47,724 nt of DNA from Hepatocystis sp. ex Piliocolobus tephrosceles (taxonomy: Eukaryota > Apicomplexa > Aconoidasida > Haemosporida > Plasmodiidae). Positions 24,926-35,504 of this stretch are shown piece after piece. The notes under the pieces are model-generated. The model had not been told where the DNA came from, did no database searches, and worked only from the letters and a program-made list of their open reading frames with translations. Each line of letters starts with the position of its first letter. Position 1 is the first letter of the stretch. A program made the translations under genes and the position numbers. The stretch covers positions 1 through 47,724 of the forward strand of contig CABPSV020000020.1 of NCBI GenBank assembly GCA_902459845.2. Direction: 5' to 3'.

Positions 24926-25617
24926 ACATAACATAATATAATATAATATAGTAATATATAAACATAATAACATAGCATAAACGGTACAACAAAGGGGGTA
25001 ATGGGAGAATCCGCCAAGTGTTTGTTTATTTCTTCCACTTGATTTTACCTTATTTTTTTCAAATATATGTCATCATACTTGACCCTTTGCAACAATAAAA
25101 TACACATACGCCAAATACACATTAACATATGTTAATACTAGCTTAATTAAAAAATTTACAAAATTTTTTTTGCAAGGTTTATTAAAAATATGTATTTAAT
25201 AAAAAAATAAAAAAATAAAAGAAAGAGTTCGTGTCTTAGTCTTATGAAAAAACAACATTTAAATAAAAATTTGAATAAATATTTGAACATATATTTGAAC
25301 ACTTAGTAAAATCAAATAAAATAAATAGATAAACATGTAGGTAAAAAGCTGAATAAACAAATAAACAAGTAGCTAAACAAATATGTATATAAACAAATAT
25401 GTGTATAATCAACAATATAAGGATTGTATATATTCTATGAATTACTAAAAAATGAAATAAAAACATGCTGTATTTATATTTGTATATGTATATGTGTGCG
25501 TATATATATATATATATATATATACATACATAACATACATATTCGTATACAAGATAAAAACTATATGTAATTGTGCGTACCAAAAAAAAAAAAAAAAGCA
25601 AAAAAAAAAAAAAAAAG
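24193..25617. other. Convergent 3' intergenic region
   Basis: About 1.4 kb between two genes transcribed toward each other. It is AT-rich with poly(A)/(T) and (TA)n. A less AT-rich patch near 24983-25035 includes CAAGTG and CACTTG facing each other as a possible small hairpin near 25015-25040. No coding exon is supported. Confidence 0.55.
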
Positions 25618-28600
25618 TTACAAGTTATTTTGAATAAAAACATTTAAAGCGTTTTTATTTTCACTTGTATATACACCTACTTCGGTAACAATATAACTAA
25701 TATATTTAAGAGGAGTAATATCATTACATATATTAGCAATATAAAAAGATTTGTCGGTATTTGAATTAATTTTATCAATATGTGATAAAACAGAACTAAA
25801 CATGTTGATTTCATTATGTTTATCTGTACATACATTTTTTATATTTATATTACCAATTTTTTTACAAATAGAATCACACATATGATTACAACTGATGCTA
25901 GTACCTTCACAATTCTCATTTGGTTTCCCTTGTGAATATAAATTATATGAAGTATTGTGAGATAATACATTTTTTAAATTATTAGGACGTGGTAAGCTTG
26001 ATTCATACATAGTTTTACCAGTATTCGAATTAATAAAAAATTTATTTTTTATTATTACATTATGTTTTTCATTTGAACTGTCGATGCTACGATTACTTCC
26101 TATACCACTTGTGCGACTTGCACTAATTACATTATAATTTTCTTTAAGATCAAAAGAAATTATTTCTTTTTCATTTTTAAATTGTTTTGAAATGTTGTTG
26201 TTTATTATTATATGTTTTTCCTCAATTTTTGATGACATGATACTACTAATGCTAGTAGTACATGTATCTTTAGTATAGTTAGTACCGCCTTTTGTGTCAG
26301 TTTCTTTTAATTTTTTAAATTCCTCCAGTGTTCTATTATCATTACTACTACCATTATTACCACCATTATTACCACCATCATTACCACCATTGTTATTTCT
26401 TTTTTTTTCATTATATTCGTTTAAAAATGATTTATCATTTTTTTCATCAACTTCGACGGTATCTACATTATTTGGACTGCTTTCTCGCTTCTTGGTACTG
26501 ACAATATTGATATCGCGGCCAACACTATCATTACTATTACAAATCTCATTAATATCATCAGAATTAGTTTTCTTATCATCTATACTAGCAGTGTCGTTAT
26601 GTAATAAAAAATTATCATTCGAATTGCTCGTACTTACTTCAACACAAGCTAAAAGTTCAGAGTTTTTAGTTTCATCTGTTCCTCCTGCCTCGTTATAACT
26701 ATTTTTTATATATTTTTTTTCTTGGGTAGTATGTTTAATAGTACAATCATCATTTAAATTAGTTGTTAACGAGTCAGTCGTATGTTTATCCAACATATAG
26801 TTATTTTTTTTCTCATACTGTAATGGTACATATATGCATGCATTTTTTTTATTGTCGCCATCATTATTGTTATTATTGCTATTGTTGTTATTTTTAATTT
26901 TTTTTTTATTATTTTTTTTTTTTCTATCGCCCCATAATAATGAAGAAGATAAACTATACGTAATTATAGGAGTAGAAGTAGTCTTATTACTATTACCAGT
27001 ACGTATTTGGTTAAACCTATTGTTTCGGTTATGACTTTTTCCATCGTTAAATAGTATATTACTTGAAGTGATGTCTGCATAGGAATCTATAAAGTTATTT
27101 AACTTTTTATTAAAAGATAAGCTATGGTCAATTGGTTTTTCAGTTTTGTTTACAAAATTATATGATGTAGAGTGATGGTAATGATGCATATATATATAAT
27201 CATAAATATCTAAATTATTATTTATATTATTCATACAAAAACTATCTATCATTATTTTATTACTTATTTTATATGTTTCACAAACAATATAAACCTGAAC
27301 ATTATTTATATTTGATACCATACATATTACACTAGTTCCTACATAACCATAAACACTATTATGTATAATAGCATCAATACCTAACAATACTTTAGTACAC
27401 TTTTTTATATTATAAAATAAACCACTTATTAATGTATAGGTAACAGGTATACCTAATTTTGTATATAATTTTATATTATAAGAATTTTTATATGGTTCAG
27501 AATCAACAATAATAATTTCAAAGTTTTTGCCATTTTTTTTTGCTTTAACAATAGATAAATATATATCATAATCAAAAGTATAAATTAATAAAATGTCATT
27601 ATTATTAATTATTTTATCAGATATATAATTAGATATATTTATAGAAGGAATTACAATTTTCGTTCTAATATAATTATTAATATTATTAGTGATAATCTCT
27701 TTTGTTTCTTCTAATAACGTTTTGCCTATATGCTTTGCTATCATATTTTTAAACCATCTAATTACTTCACCCATACTTACACTATGTTTTTTACACATAA
27801 TAATATAATTAATTTCTTTATCTATGAAAATTTTCATATGTCTAGTTATGGGTTCATATGGCGGTAAGGTATAATCTTTTATAAAAGATTTTAAAGCTAT
27901 TAACAAATCAACATTCCTATGATTATGTGAAGTATTTGTACGCTTATTGAAAAATATACCTGTTCTTAATATGTTTGGATGTATTTCACTTTGGTTTAAA
28001 TCTAATAACATTCTGTCATATATATTTATTTTATCAAATAAATCAAAATTATATAAATCAGAAAAACCCATTTTATTAGCAATTAAAAAATGATAATCAT
28101 TCATATTAACTGCATTTGAAGGCATATTTAGTTTACTTTTTAATAAGTTAGAAATATCACACATATTGGCCAAAAAATGTTTTCTATTGGTAGAAGTAAG
28201 GTCTTTTGTTGCATTTGAATTGGTTCTGTTCTTTCCGCAGTAGTTACTACTGTTATTTATATTCATACTACCAATCATGTTATTTGTGTTAATATTACTT
28301 AATGGACTGTTCTTTACCTTTCCTACCTTAGCGTTTTTATTCCTTTTCATATGATAATATAAATTATACCTTGAACAAGAATTCCCATCTTCATCACTAC
28401 TATAATTATATAATTTATCTTCATTCAATTCATGCACTTCCTCGTGGAATGACTTACATATAAAACAGCGATGTTTTATGAAATATTGACATTTATAAAT
28501 ATTATTAATAATACATAAGATTGCATAGAATGCAGTATTTTTTTCATTGTATGGCTTAATAAAACTTTTAAATAATGTATGTAAAAATGTTTTACTATTT

Positions 28601-28737
28601 ATATTCTTATTTAATGCTGACACTCTCATATATTTTTCGGTTTTAAAAACATTCTTTTTCGATTTTTCTTTATTTATTTTTCCATTCACTTTTTTCTTTT
28701 TTCTTTTAGAAAACGTTAAATACGATTTCTCATCCAT
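25618..28737 (-). CDS. Translation initiation factor eIF2B, delta subunit
   Basis: Regulatory/catalytic subunit of the guanine nucleotide exchange factor that recharges eIF2, the target of eIF2-alpha kinase stress control. It is a single exon of 1039 aa. Residues about 270-505 follow the eIF2B alpha/beta/delta fold in order: LLIALKSFIKDYTLPP (like delta 'LLRALQQVIQDYTTPP'), SNYISDKIINNNDILLIY, FEIIIVDSEPY, GIPVTYTLISGL, KVLLGIDAIIHNSVYGYVGT, VYIVCETYKI and DSFC. The C-terminus resumes with NDITPLKYISYIVTEVGVY, the hallmark 'DVTPPELVDLVITELG' segment. About 485 residues of low-complexity Asn/Ser/Lys sequence separate DSFC from that segment, and an N-terminal extension of about 270 residues precedes the fold. 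The delta assignment rests on the DYTTPP motif. The ATG at 28737 is first in frame. Confidence 0.9.
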   Translation of the reverse strand: MDEKSYLTFSKRKKKKVNGKINKEKSKKNVFKTEKYMRVSALNKNINSKTFLHTLFKSFIKPYNEKNTAFYAILCIINNIYKCQYFIKHRCFICKSFHEEVHELNEDKLYNYSSDEDGNSCSRYNLYYHMKRNKNAKVGKVKNSPLSNINTNNMIGSMNINNSSNYCGKNRTNSNATKDLTSTNRKHFLANMCDISNLLKSKLNMPSNAVNMNDYHFLIANKMGFSDLYNFDLFDKINIYDRMLLDLNQSEIHPNILRTGIFFNKRTNTSHNHRNVDLLIALKSFIKDYTLPPYEPITRHMKIFIDKEINYIIMCKKHSVSMGEVIRWFKNMIAKHIGKTLLEETKEIITNNINNYIRTKIVIPSINISNYISDKIINNNDILLIYTFDYDIYLSIVKAKKNGKNFEIIIVDSEPYKNSYNIKLYTKLGIPVTYTLISGLFYNIKKCTKVLLGIDAIIHNSVYGYVGTSVICMVSNINNVQVYIVCETYKISNKIMIDSFCMNNINNNLDIYDYIYMHHYHHSTSYNFVNKTEKPIDHSLSFNKKLNNFIDSYADITSSNILFNDGKSHNRNNRFNQIRTGNSNKTTSTPIITYSLSSSLLWGDRKKKNNKKKIKNNNNSNNNNNDGDNKKNACIYVPLQYEKKNNYMLDKHTTDSLTTNLNDDCTIKHTTQEKKYIKNSYNEAGGTDETKNSELLACVEVSTSNSNDNFLLHNDTASIDDKKTNSDDINEICNSNDSVGRDINIVSTKKRESSPNNVDTVEVDEKNDKSFLNEYNEKKRNNNGGNDGGNNGGNNGSSNDNRTLEEFKKLKETDTKGGTNYTKDTCTTSISSIMSSKIEEKHIIINNNISKQFKNEKEIISFDLKENYNVISASRTSGIGSNRSIDSSNEKHNVIIKNKFFINSNTGKTMYESSLPRPNNLKNVLSHNTSYNLYSQGKPNENCEGTSISCNHMCDSICKKIGNINIKNVCTDKHNEINMFSSVLSHIDKINSNTDKSFYIANICNDITPLKYISYIVTEVGVYTSENKNALNVFIQNNL

Positions 28738-28762
28738 TTTTCTGTCATAGAAAGGAAAATTG

Positions 28763-28802
<40 letters not shown>

Positions 28803-29096
28803 ATTACAAAAATTTAAACAAGCAGGAGTAGTTAAATATATATATGTACATATATTTATAAACGAACCTACTGAGTATGTAAAAATGCGTACAAATGTAT
28901 ACATATATTTGTATGTTTATATGTTTACGTTTTTGCGAAAAATTCTAAAAATAAACTATCAATTATATATTATGATGAACTAAAAGATAATAAACATATA
29001 TCACTAATTAAACGAAATATTAACGTATTGCACATATCATATGTACAAATATTTATAGCGTATTATTTAAATGTATATAAATATTTAGTTTACACG

Positions 29097-29139
<43 letters not shown>

Positions 29140-30359
29140 CGGATAGGTATAAATACATATATACGTGTTAATTCATATTTAATGTTAGCTTACTTAAATG
29201 TAGAACATTTGATAATAAACACAATCTTTTTTACTTTATGTATTAGGATTTAAAATATGTAAAAATAATTTATGTATATGAAAATGTATATGTAAATGTA
29301 TATAAAATTGTATATGTAAATGTATATGTAAATGTAATATGCATATATATATATATATGCATAATTTTTTAAAGATTTTAAGTTAAAAAAAAAAAATTAC
29401 ACAATCCAAAAAATATATATGAAAGTTAAAAGAGAAAAAAAAAAATAAAGAAAGCTACGACATAAATGTAAAACTTATTGCATTTAATTACAGTAAAAAA
29501 TGTGATGCGAAAAGAAAAGTTAAAATATGTGTATATGAAGCATTTAAATATATAAATAACTATACATGAATTCCATATATATCACATACGTATAATAATA
29601 ATCATTCTTCCACATGTATCAAGAATAACGAACGTAAACAATTAACACTAGTTTAATAGTTTAAACTGTTTTATATTAATTTTATAAACATATATGTATT
29701 GCTCTTTGGTGCTATAATTTACACCTACATATATATGTTTTAATACAGTTTTAAAGCTTATGCAAAAAATAACATAGTAGTGTATATATATGCAAATATA
29801 TACACGTATTTTTTTTTTTTTTTATAAAAAACTCATAAATGTTTTATATAGAAAGAAAAAAAAAATAAAAAAAAACATTCTTACATAATTTATACTTAAT
29901 AAAAATTATCTTTTTTCTTTTTTTTCCTGCAGTATTTATAAATATATCCATTTAACAAAATAAAGTGACAAAAAAAAATAAAAAAAATAAAATATGAATC
30001 ACGTTGTTTTATTATTCTTACAATTAATTTACTACAGTTCAATTCATTATTGTAAAAAAAAAACTTATACATTATTTCACTTTTTTTTTTTGGTTTTTAA
30101 ACACTAACACACGTAAAAAAAATATATATATGAATGTTTACAATACGACTTTTGCAGATTGCATTTTATTTTTTAATTTTTAAATATATACACATTAAAA
30201 TAAAAAATATATTACTGGTCAAGTTACAGTAAAACATCAAAATTTCCAAAAATAAACAAATTTTGTTCAAGTAAAAAAATTATAAAACAGAGTCAAAATA
30301 AAAATAATGTTATAAGAGAAAATGAAAAAATATTAAAAAATTCCAAAAAAAAAATCAAA

Positions 30360-30393
<34 letters not shown>

Positions 30394-30820
30394 AATTTGT
30401 TAAAGGCGCATCAGTATTATAATAACGGTTAAATTAAAAATGTCAAAAACTTGAATATTTTCACATTATTTTGAGTTCTACAAAATAATTTTATATATTT
30501 AACATTTTTGTAAATTCCTTTTTTTCATATTTTTTTTTTTTTTATTAATTTAAATGTGACATTTTTTTTTTTTTTAGTTTGATACTAAATACAGCTTGCT
30601 TAATTAAATTTTAATTATATTAAGGCATGCAAATGTACGACTTTTTTTTTTTTTTTTTTTTTTTTTTTCGCTAAATGGAGAGCCTTTTATTCAAGCCTTA
30701 ATTTTCCAAAAAAAAAAAAAAAAAAATATATTAATTATTTAAAATTTAAAATTGATTAAATGTAATAAGATTAACTAAAACTGAAACTAATTAATTAAAC
30801 GAAAAATAAAAAAAAATATA
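28738..30820. other. Intergenic region, FS to eIF2B delta
   Basis: About 2.1 kb between two minus-strand genes, with poly(T) near 29101-29139, poly(A), and TGTAAATGTATA repeats near 29280-29335. On the plus strand a signal-peptide-like start at 29995 and an open, non-homopolymeric frame at 30204-30391 are noted as a finding, but I could not join them into one gene. Confidence 0.5.
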
Positions 30821-32488
30821 TCATTCAATTATATTTCTATATTCTTCCAAAAACCAATCAATAGTTTCTTTTAAACCTAAAATATTATGTTCATATGAAA
30901 AAAAAAAAAAAAAAAAATTATAGGCTTTATAACTATTTCATTTAAATTAATTAAAAAAAAAGTGACAACCAAATCACTTTTTTTTTTTTTTTTGTCTTTC
31001 ATTTAACTTTTTTAACCTTTATCTATATTAGTAAATACAAAGGACATATCTAATATTTTCATTAATTTATTATTACATGTCTACAAAAAAAATAAAATAA
31101 TATGTTACAGTAAAAAAAAAACAGTTGTTTTGTCTTTATTTTTTTTTTTTTTTTAGCTTATATGTATGACATATATATTATTATGCTTTTTTTTTTTTTT
31201 ATTATTGTTTTATATATTGTTAAATTAAAACCTTTTTGTGAATCACACTTTCTTCTCTCGTATCAAACTATAGAAACAGAAAAAAAAAAAAAAAATGTTT
31301 TATTTGTGTATGTATATTTGTTCTTATAACTTATTTTATGTTGCTTATTATACAATATAACACGATCTGATAATAATTTATCTTTTTCTTTTTCTTCCGC
31401 CCGCTCTCACTTTATATATATATATACATATATACTTACTAATATTTCATTATTAAATCCCAAGTAATGTTTGATTTTGTTTGCCAATTCTTTAATAGTT
31501 AATTCTTATTAATCATAAAAAAAAATAAAAAAAAATAAAATAAAATAAAAATAAAATAAAAATAAAATATTTGTTTTTTTTTTTTTTTTTCTTAGTATTT
31601 CAAATGTATCTGATAGAAAAAAAAAAAATAATAAACAAAATAATAAAAAAAAACTTCACTATACATATTTATATAATTACCATTGGAAGGGATATTAGTA
31701 GAAAATATAATGTTAAAAGTGTCATCTTTAATTATAGTTAAATGTTCGGAATAATAAGTATTTAGAATATAATATAATATTTTACACACATCACTATTGT
31801 AAATAAAATGATTAGCAGTTGTCCCATCACTCATAAGTTTTACGTTTATGTTATGTACTAAAAAAAAAAAAAAAAAAAAAAAAAAGTAATAATAATTTGG
31901 ACTATTGTGTGTGTGTATACATGTATGTATAAGTTTATACAATATATATATATATATATATATACATGTATTTATGTGTTAAATATTCTTCTATATATTA
32001 TTTTTTTTTTATATTTTAGAAGCCTAGCACTACCTTTTGCTAAATACATCTTATGAATAATATAAGGTATAATGTGTGAATTTTCTAAGTTGAAATTGTC
32101 ATATTTACCATATATATTAGTAGGTATTATACAAACCCATTCGTAATTATATTTTTCCCTATAAAAACGAACCATGAGTTCTAACACTCTTTTTGACACA
32201 CTATATCCTTCATTACTTAAATGACACAATTCTTCATGTATACTATCTTCTGCTAAAGGTGAATTAAATTTTTCAGGAAAAACACAAATAGGTAAAGCAA
32301 AAAATCCTCTAGCGATCTATAAGGTAATACAGAAAACAAACGTACATACATATTATACATACTTAGACTCATGTGTATATCAAATTTACTCATTTATACA
32401 TGTGTATGTACTTATGTGTATGTAAATATAACTTAACGTTTACTGATTCTTTCTATTAATAGTTTATACATAGTAAATAAGAAATAGT

Positions 32489-32529
<41 letters not shown>

Positions 32530-32927
32530 GTGTATGTGTATGTATACATGTTTTCTTTTTTTTTTTTATTATCTTTTACCGTATATTTGTGGCAAAGTTT
32601 AATAATATTTAAATTTATTTCCAAATTTTTTATTACAAATTCTAGGTTATTATTTATATTTGTATTTAAGTTATCTGTATATGCTGTAAAATGTATTATA
32701 TCGGTAATTTTATTATTTTTAAAAAAAATTTCAGCATCATTAAAATTTCTTAGATCACATATTTTAGAACTTAAAAAAATATATTTTTTTATTACATTAC
32801 TGTCATTTGAATTAACAATTATTTCATTTTCATTTTCGATAAAATCTACGTTTTCTTTCTTTACAGTCTCACGGAAGCTGGTTCCCAATAAACCAGTATC
32901 ACAAGTGACAAGACAAACCCTTGACAT
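30821..32927 (-). CDS. FS: GDP-L-fucose synthase-like protein, active-site residues replaced
   Basis: Homologue of the bifunctional epimerase/reductase that makes GDP-L-fucose from GDP-4-keto-6-deoxymannose. Seven exons (32927-32580, 32316-32034, 31857-31681, 31504-31440, 31267-31232, 31080-31017, 30876-30821) have GT/AG borders and join in frame to 342 aa, near the family's roughly 320. Colinearity with human GMER runs end to end, for example PTNIYGKYDNFN with 'PTNVFGPHDNFN', HFIYNSDV with 'QFIYSLDL', and KETIDWFLEEY with 'KETCAWFTDNY'. Tyr and Lys of YxxxK (GYSVSKR) and the catalytic Cys (ICVFP) are kept. The Ser two before that Cys is Pro, the catalytic His is Tyr (GKYDNF), TGGSGLVG is TCDTGLLG, and the RR before QFIY is gone. 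P. falciparum FS is reported active and rodent parasites lack the pathway. This copy therefore looks intact in structure but altered in chemistry. Intron 1 holds a TATATG repeat. Confidence 0.88.
32484..32532. repeat. TATATG hexanucleotide repeat in FS intron 1
   Basis: About eight copies of a TATGTA unit within the first intron of FS; open on the minus strand as YTYT, but it lies after the exon 1 donor at 32579. Confidence 0.85.
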
Positions 32928-32970
<43 letters not shown>

Positions 32971-33334
32971 TAATAGTTTTATTACCTCACAATAGTAAAC
33001 GATTTAGTACGAATTAATTCTCTCATATGAATATGAAAAAAAAAAAGAAAAAGAGAAATTACACATACAAATATATGTAAACACATACATACAAATTTAA
33101 TTTAATTATAATAAAGAAAAATAGAAAAGATATAGAACCAATTTATTATAAAGAGTATAGTAAAAGATATTTGAGCGGATATTTAAAAAGAATATAAACA
33201 ATTTTTATTTCTATATAATTAATTGAATTATTTATAATATGCACTCATTATTGTTTTTATATAGTTCTATAAATGAGTATGTTTGGTTGAATGTGAATAA
33301 TAGTCTAATTTATATGTGCGTTCCTTTTTATTTA

Positions 33335-33495
33335 TGTTCTTATTTATTTGTGTTCTTATTTATTTTTGTTCGTATTTGTTTATGTTCTTATTTATTTTTG
33401 TTCGTATTTGTTTATGTTCGTATTTGTTTATGTTCGTATTTGTTTGTGTTCGTATTTGTTTGTGTTCGTATTTATGTGTGTTCATATTTATTTGC
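33335..33495. repeat. 12-bp-based minisatellite TTTGTTCGTATT
   Basis: About thirteen degenerate units alternating TTATTTATTTTTG and TTCGTATTTGTTTATG in the FS/MSA180 intergenic region. Open in two plus frames only because the unit lacks stops. Confidence 0.8.
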
Positions 33496-33579
33496 ACTTT
33501 TATAGTTGTTAAAAATAATAAAATTAAATAAAACCATATACACTTTAATTAGTTGATATGCTATGATAAATCATGTGAT

Positions 33580-33745
33580 ATTATCTGGTATGGTTTGAGA
33601 TGATTTGGTATTGTTTGAGATAATTTGGTATTATTTGAGATGATTTGGTGTGATTTGAGATGATTTGGTGTGATTTGAAATGATTTGGTGTGATTTGGTA
33701 TGGTTTGAGATGATTTGGTAAGATTTGAGGTGATTTGAGATGATT
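33580..33745. repeat. 10/20-bp minisatellite TGATTTGGTATGATTTGAGA
   Basis: Roughly fifteen 10-bp half units alternating TGATTTGGTN and TGATTTGAGA, with some TGGTTTGAGA variants. Strongly G/T-biased on the plus strand. Confidence 0.85.
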
Positions 33746-35053
33746 TTATATTATATGATATAATACCGTATTTTTTTTTTTTTTTTTTTTTTTCCTTAAT
33801 AATTTATGTAAATACAATAAAAGAATAAATATGTAAACGATTGTACGTATATATATATATATATATATATGTAAAAATAAATATTTCCTTTTTATTCTTT
33901 GGAAATATATAAATAAAAAAATTCAAAAGTTACAATTTTAATAATGAAAAAAATTAACACTATGCTGGAATAGTAAAAAAAAAAAAAATCATAGGTAAAT
34001 TTAATTTATAAAATAATTTATCTTAAGAAGCGTAATAAAGTTTATTTGAAAAAAAAAAAAAAATTAAATAAAACAATGCTATAAAAAGTTCAAGAATACA
34101 ATCTTATGTTTACGTGTTGCAAATAGACTAATGCTTAAAATACTATTTTATATTAATGCGCCATTGAACTATTTTTATGCTGCACATATATATGCTTATA
34201 CATTTATAAGTGCTCGTGTTTATAAATTTTTGTTCAATAATAATTTTGGGCGATCATCCTTTTCGAAATATATTTTTTTTTGTTAATTACACTTGTGTGT
34301 CTTTGAATTTTAAACATTGTTTTTTTTCATACGTTCACTTTTATAAAAAAAAAAATTAATAAAACGAGAGCTCATGTGTATGTTTATATAGATGTATTTA
34401 TAAATTTGTATATATAAGTATATACAAACATTTGCACATACATAAATATAAACACTTGAACATACACAAGTATAAATATTTGAACATAAAAATAAATACA
34501 CATACATATATGTATATAGTTGAACATTTTTTATTTTTTTATATCTTAACAATATCCATTCTTTTTGTATTTATTTTTTAACAAACTTTTAAAAACAATA
34601 GTAGTTAAAAAAAAAAAAAAAAAATACATAAATAAATAAATAAATGAGGCGAAAACAGAGAATCGATTATTTTACTTATGTTTTTTTATGTTTTGATAAA
34701 AAAAAAAATTAATTTGTATTAAATAGTGTATAAAGTTTAAAAAAAAAAAAAATTGTTATCATAATTTATAAAATAATAAAATTGATATATTTTTAAAGAT
34801 AGTTGTACGAACTAGTATTATCAATATATTTTTTTTTCGGGTCTAAAAATTATTGCACCTTTTTTTTTTTTTTTTTTTTTTTATGGGTTTCACCGTTTCC
34901 TTACAACTCAGAATATGCTGTCTTTCATATCTATTAAAAAAATGAACAAGGGTTGCAAAAAAAAAAAAAAAAAATATGTAAATATATATACATAATAAAA
35001 GGTTGAACAAAAATAATTTTCATTGTAATAATAAATAATAATATTTAAAGATG

Positions 35054-35084
<31 letters not shown>

Positions 35085-35109
35085 TAAAATAAAATACTTT
35101 TTTAACACG

Positions 35110-35140
<31 letters not shown>

Positions 35141-35504
35141 CATTATAATAAAAGTTAAGTTGTAAAAATAAAATAAAATAATAAAAAAAGAGGTAATAAA
35201 CAATACTTCCTTCTTTTATCTTTTGTTTTTATTGTTTTTCTTTTTTTTTTCTCTTTGGTTTTCTCTTTTTTTTGTCCCTTTGGGTTCTGTTAAACTATTT
35301 TTTTTTTTTTTTTATTGTGTTTAAGTTTTAATAAATTATTAGCTTACCCTTGATATTTTTTAATAGTATTTATTTCTTAAACTTTTTGTTATTTTTTGTT
35401 GGCATCATCAAACATGCTGTAACATGTTGATATATTTTTAAACAGCTTTAAACAGTGTTAAACAGTTTAAATTTATATTTTTTTTACCTAAACCTAAGTT
35501 AAAG

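Larger units (their letters stand above)
32928..35504. other. Divergent promoter region, FS and MSA180
   Basis: About 2.6 kb between genes transcribed in opposite directions. It carries two minisatellites (33335-33495, 33580-33745), (TA)n, many poly(A)/poly(T) tracts and four TGCAC sites (33493, 34181, 34433, 34854). No coding exon is supported. Confidence 0.6.

Noticed and set aside
31972..32033. Unspliced continuation of FS exon 2 to a stop (ending RRIFNT)
   Set aside because: A consensus donor GTAGTG at 32033 joins in frame to the next conserved FS segment; the read-through tail has only chance similarity.
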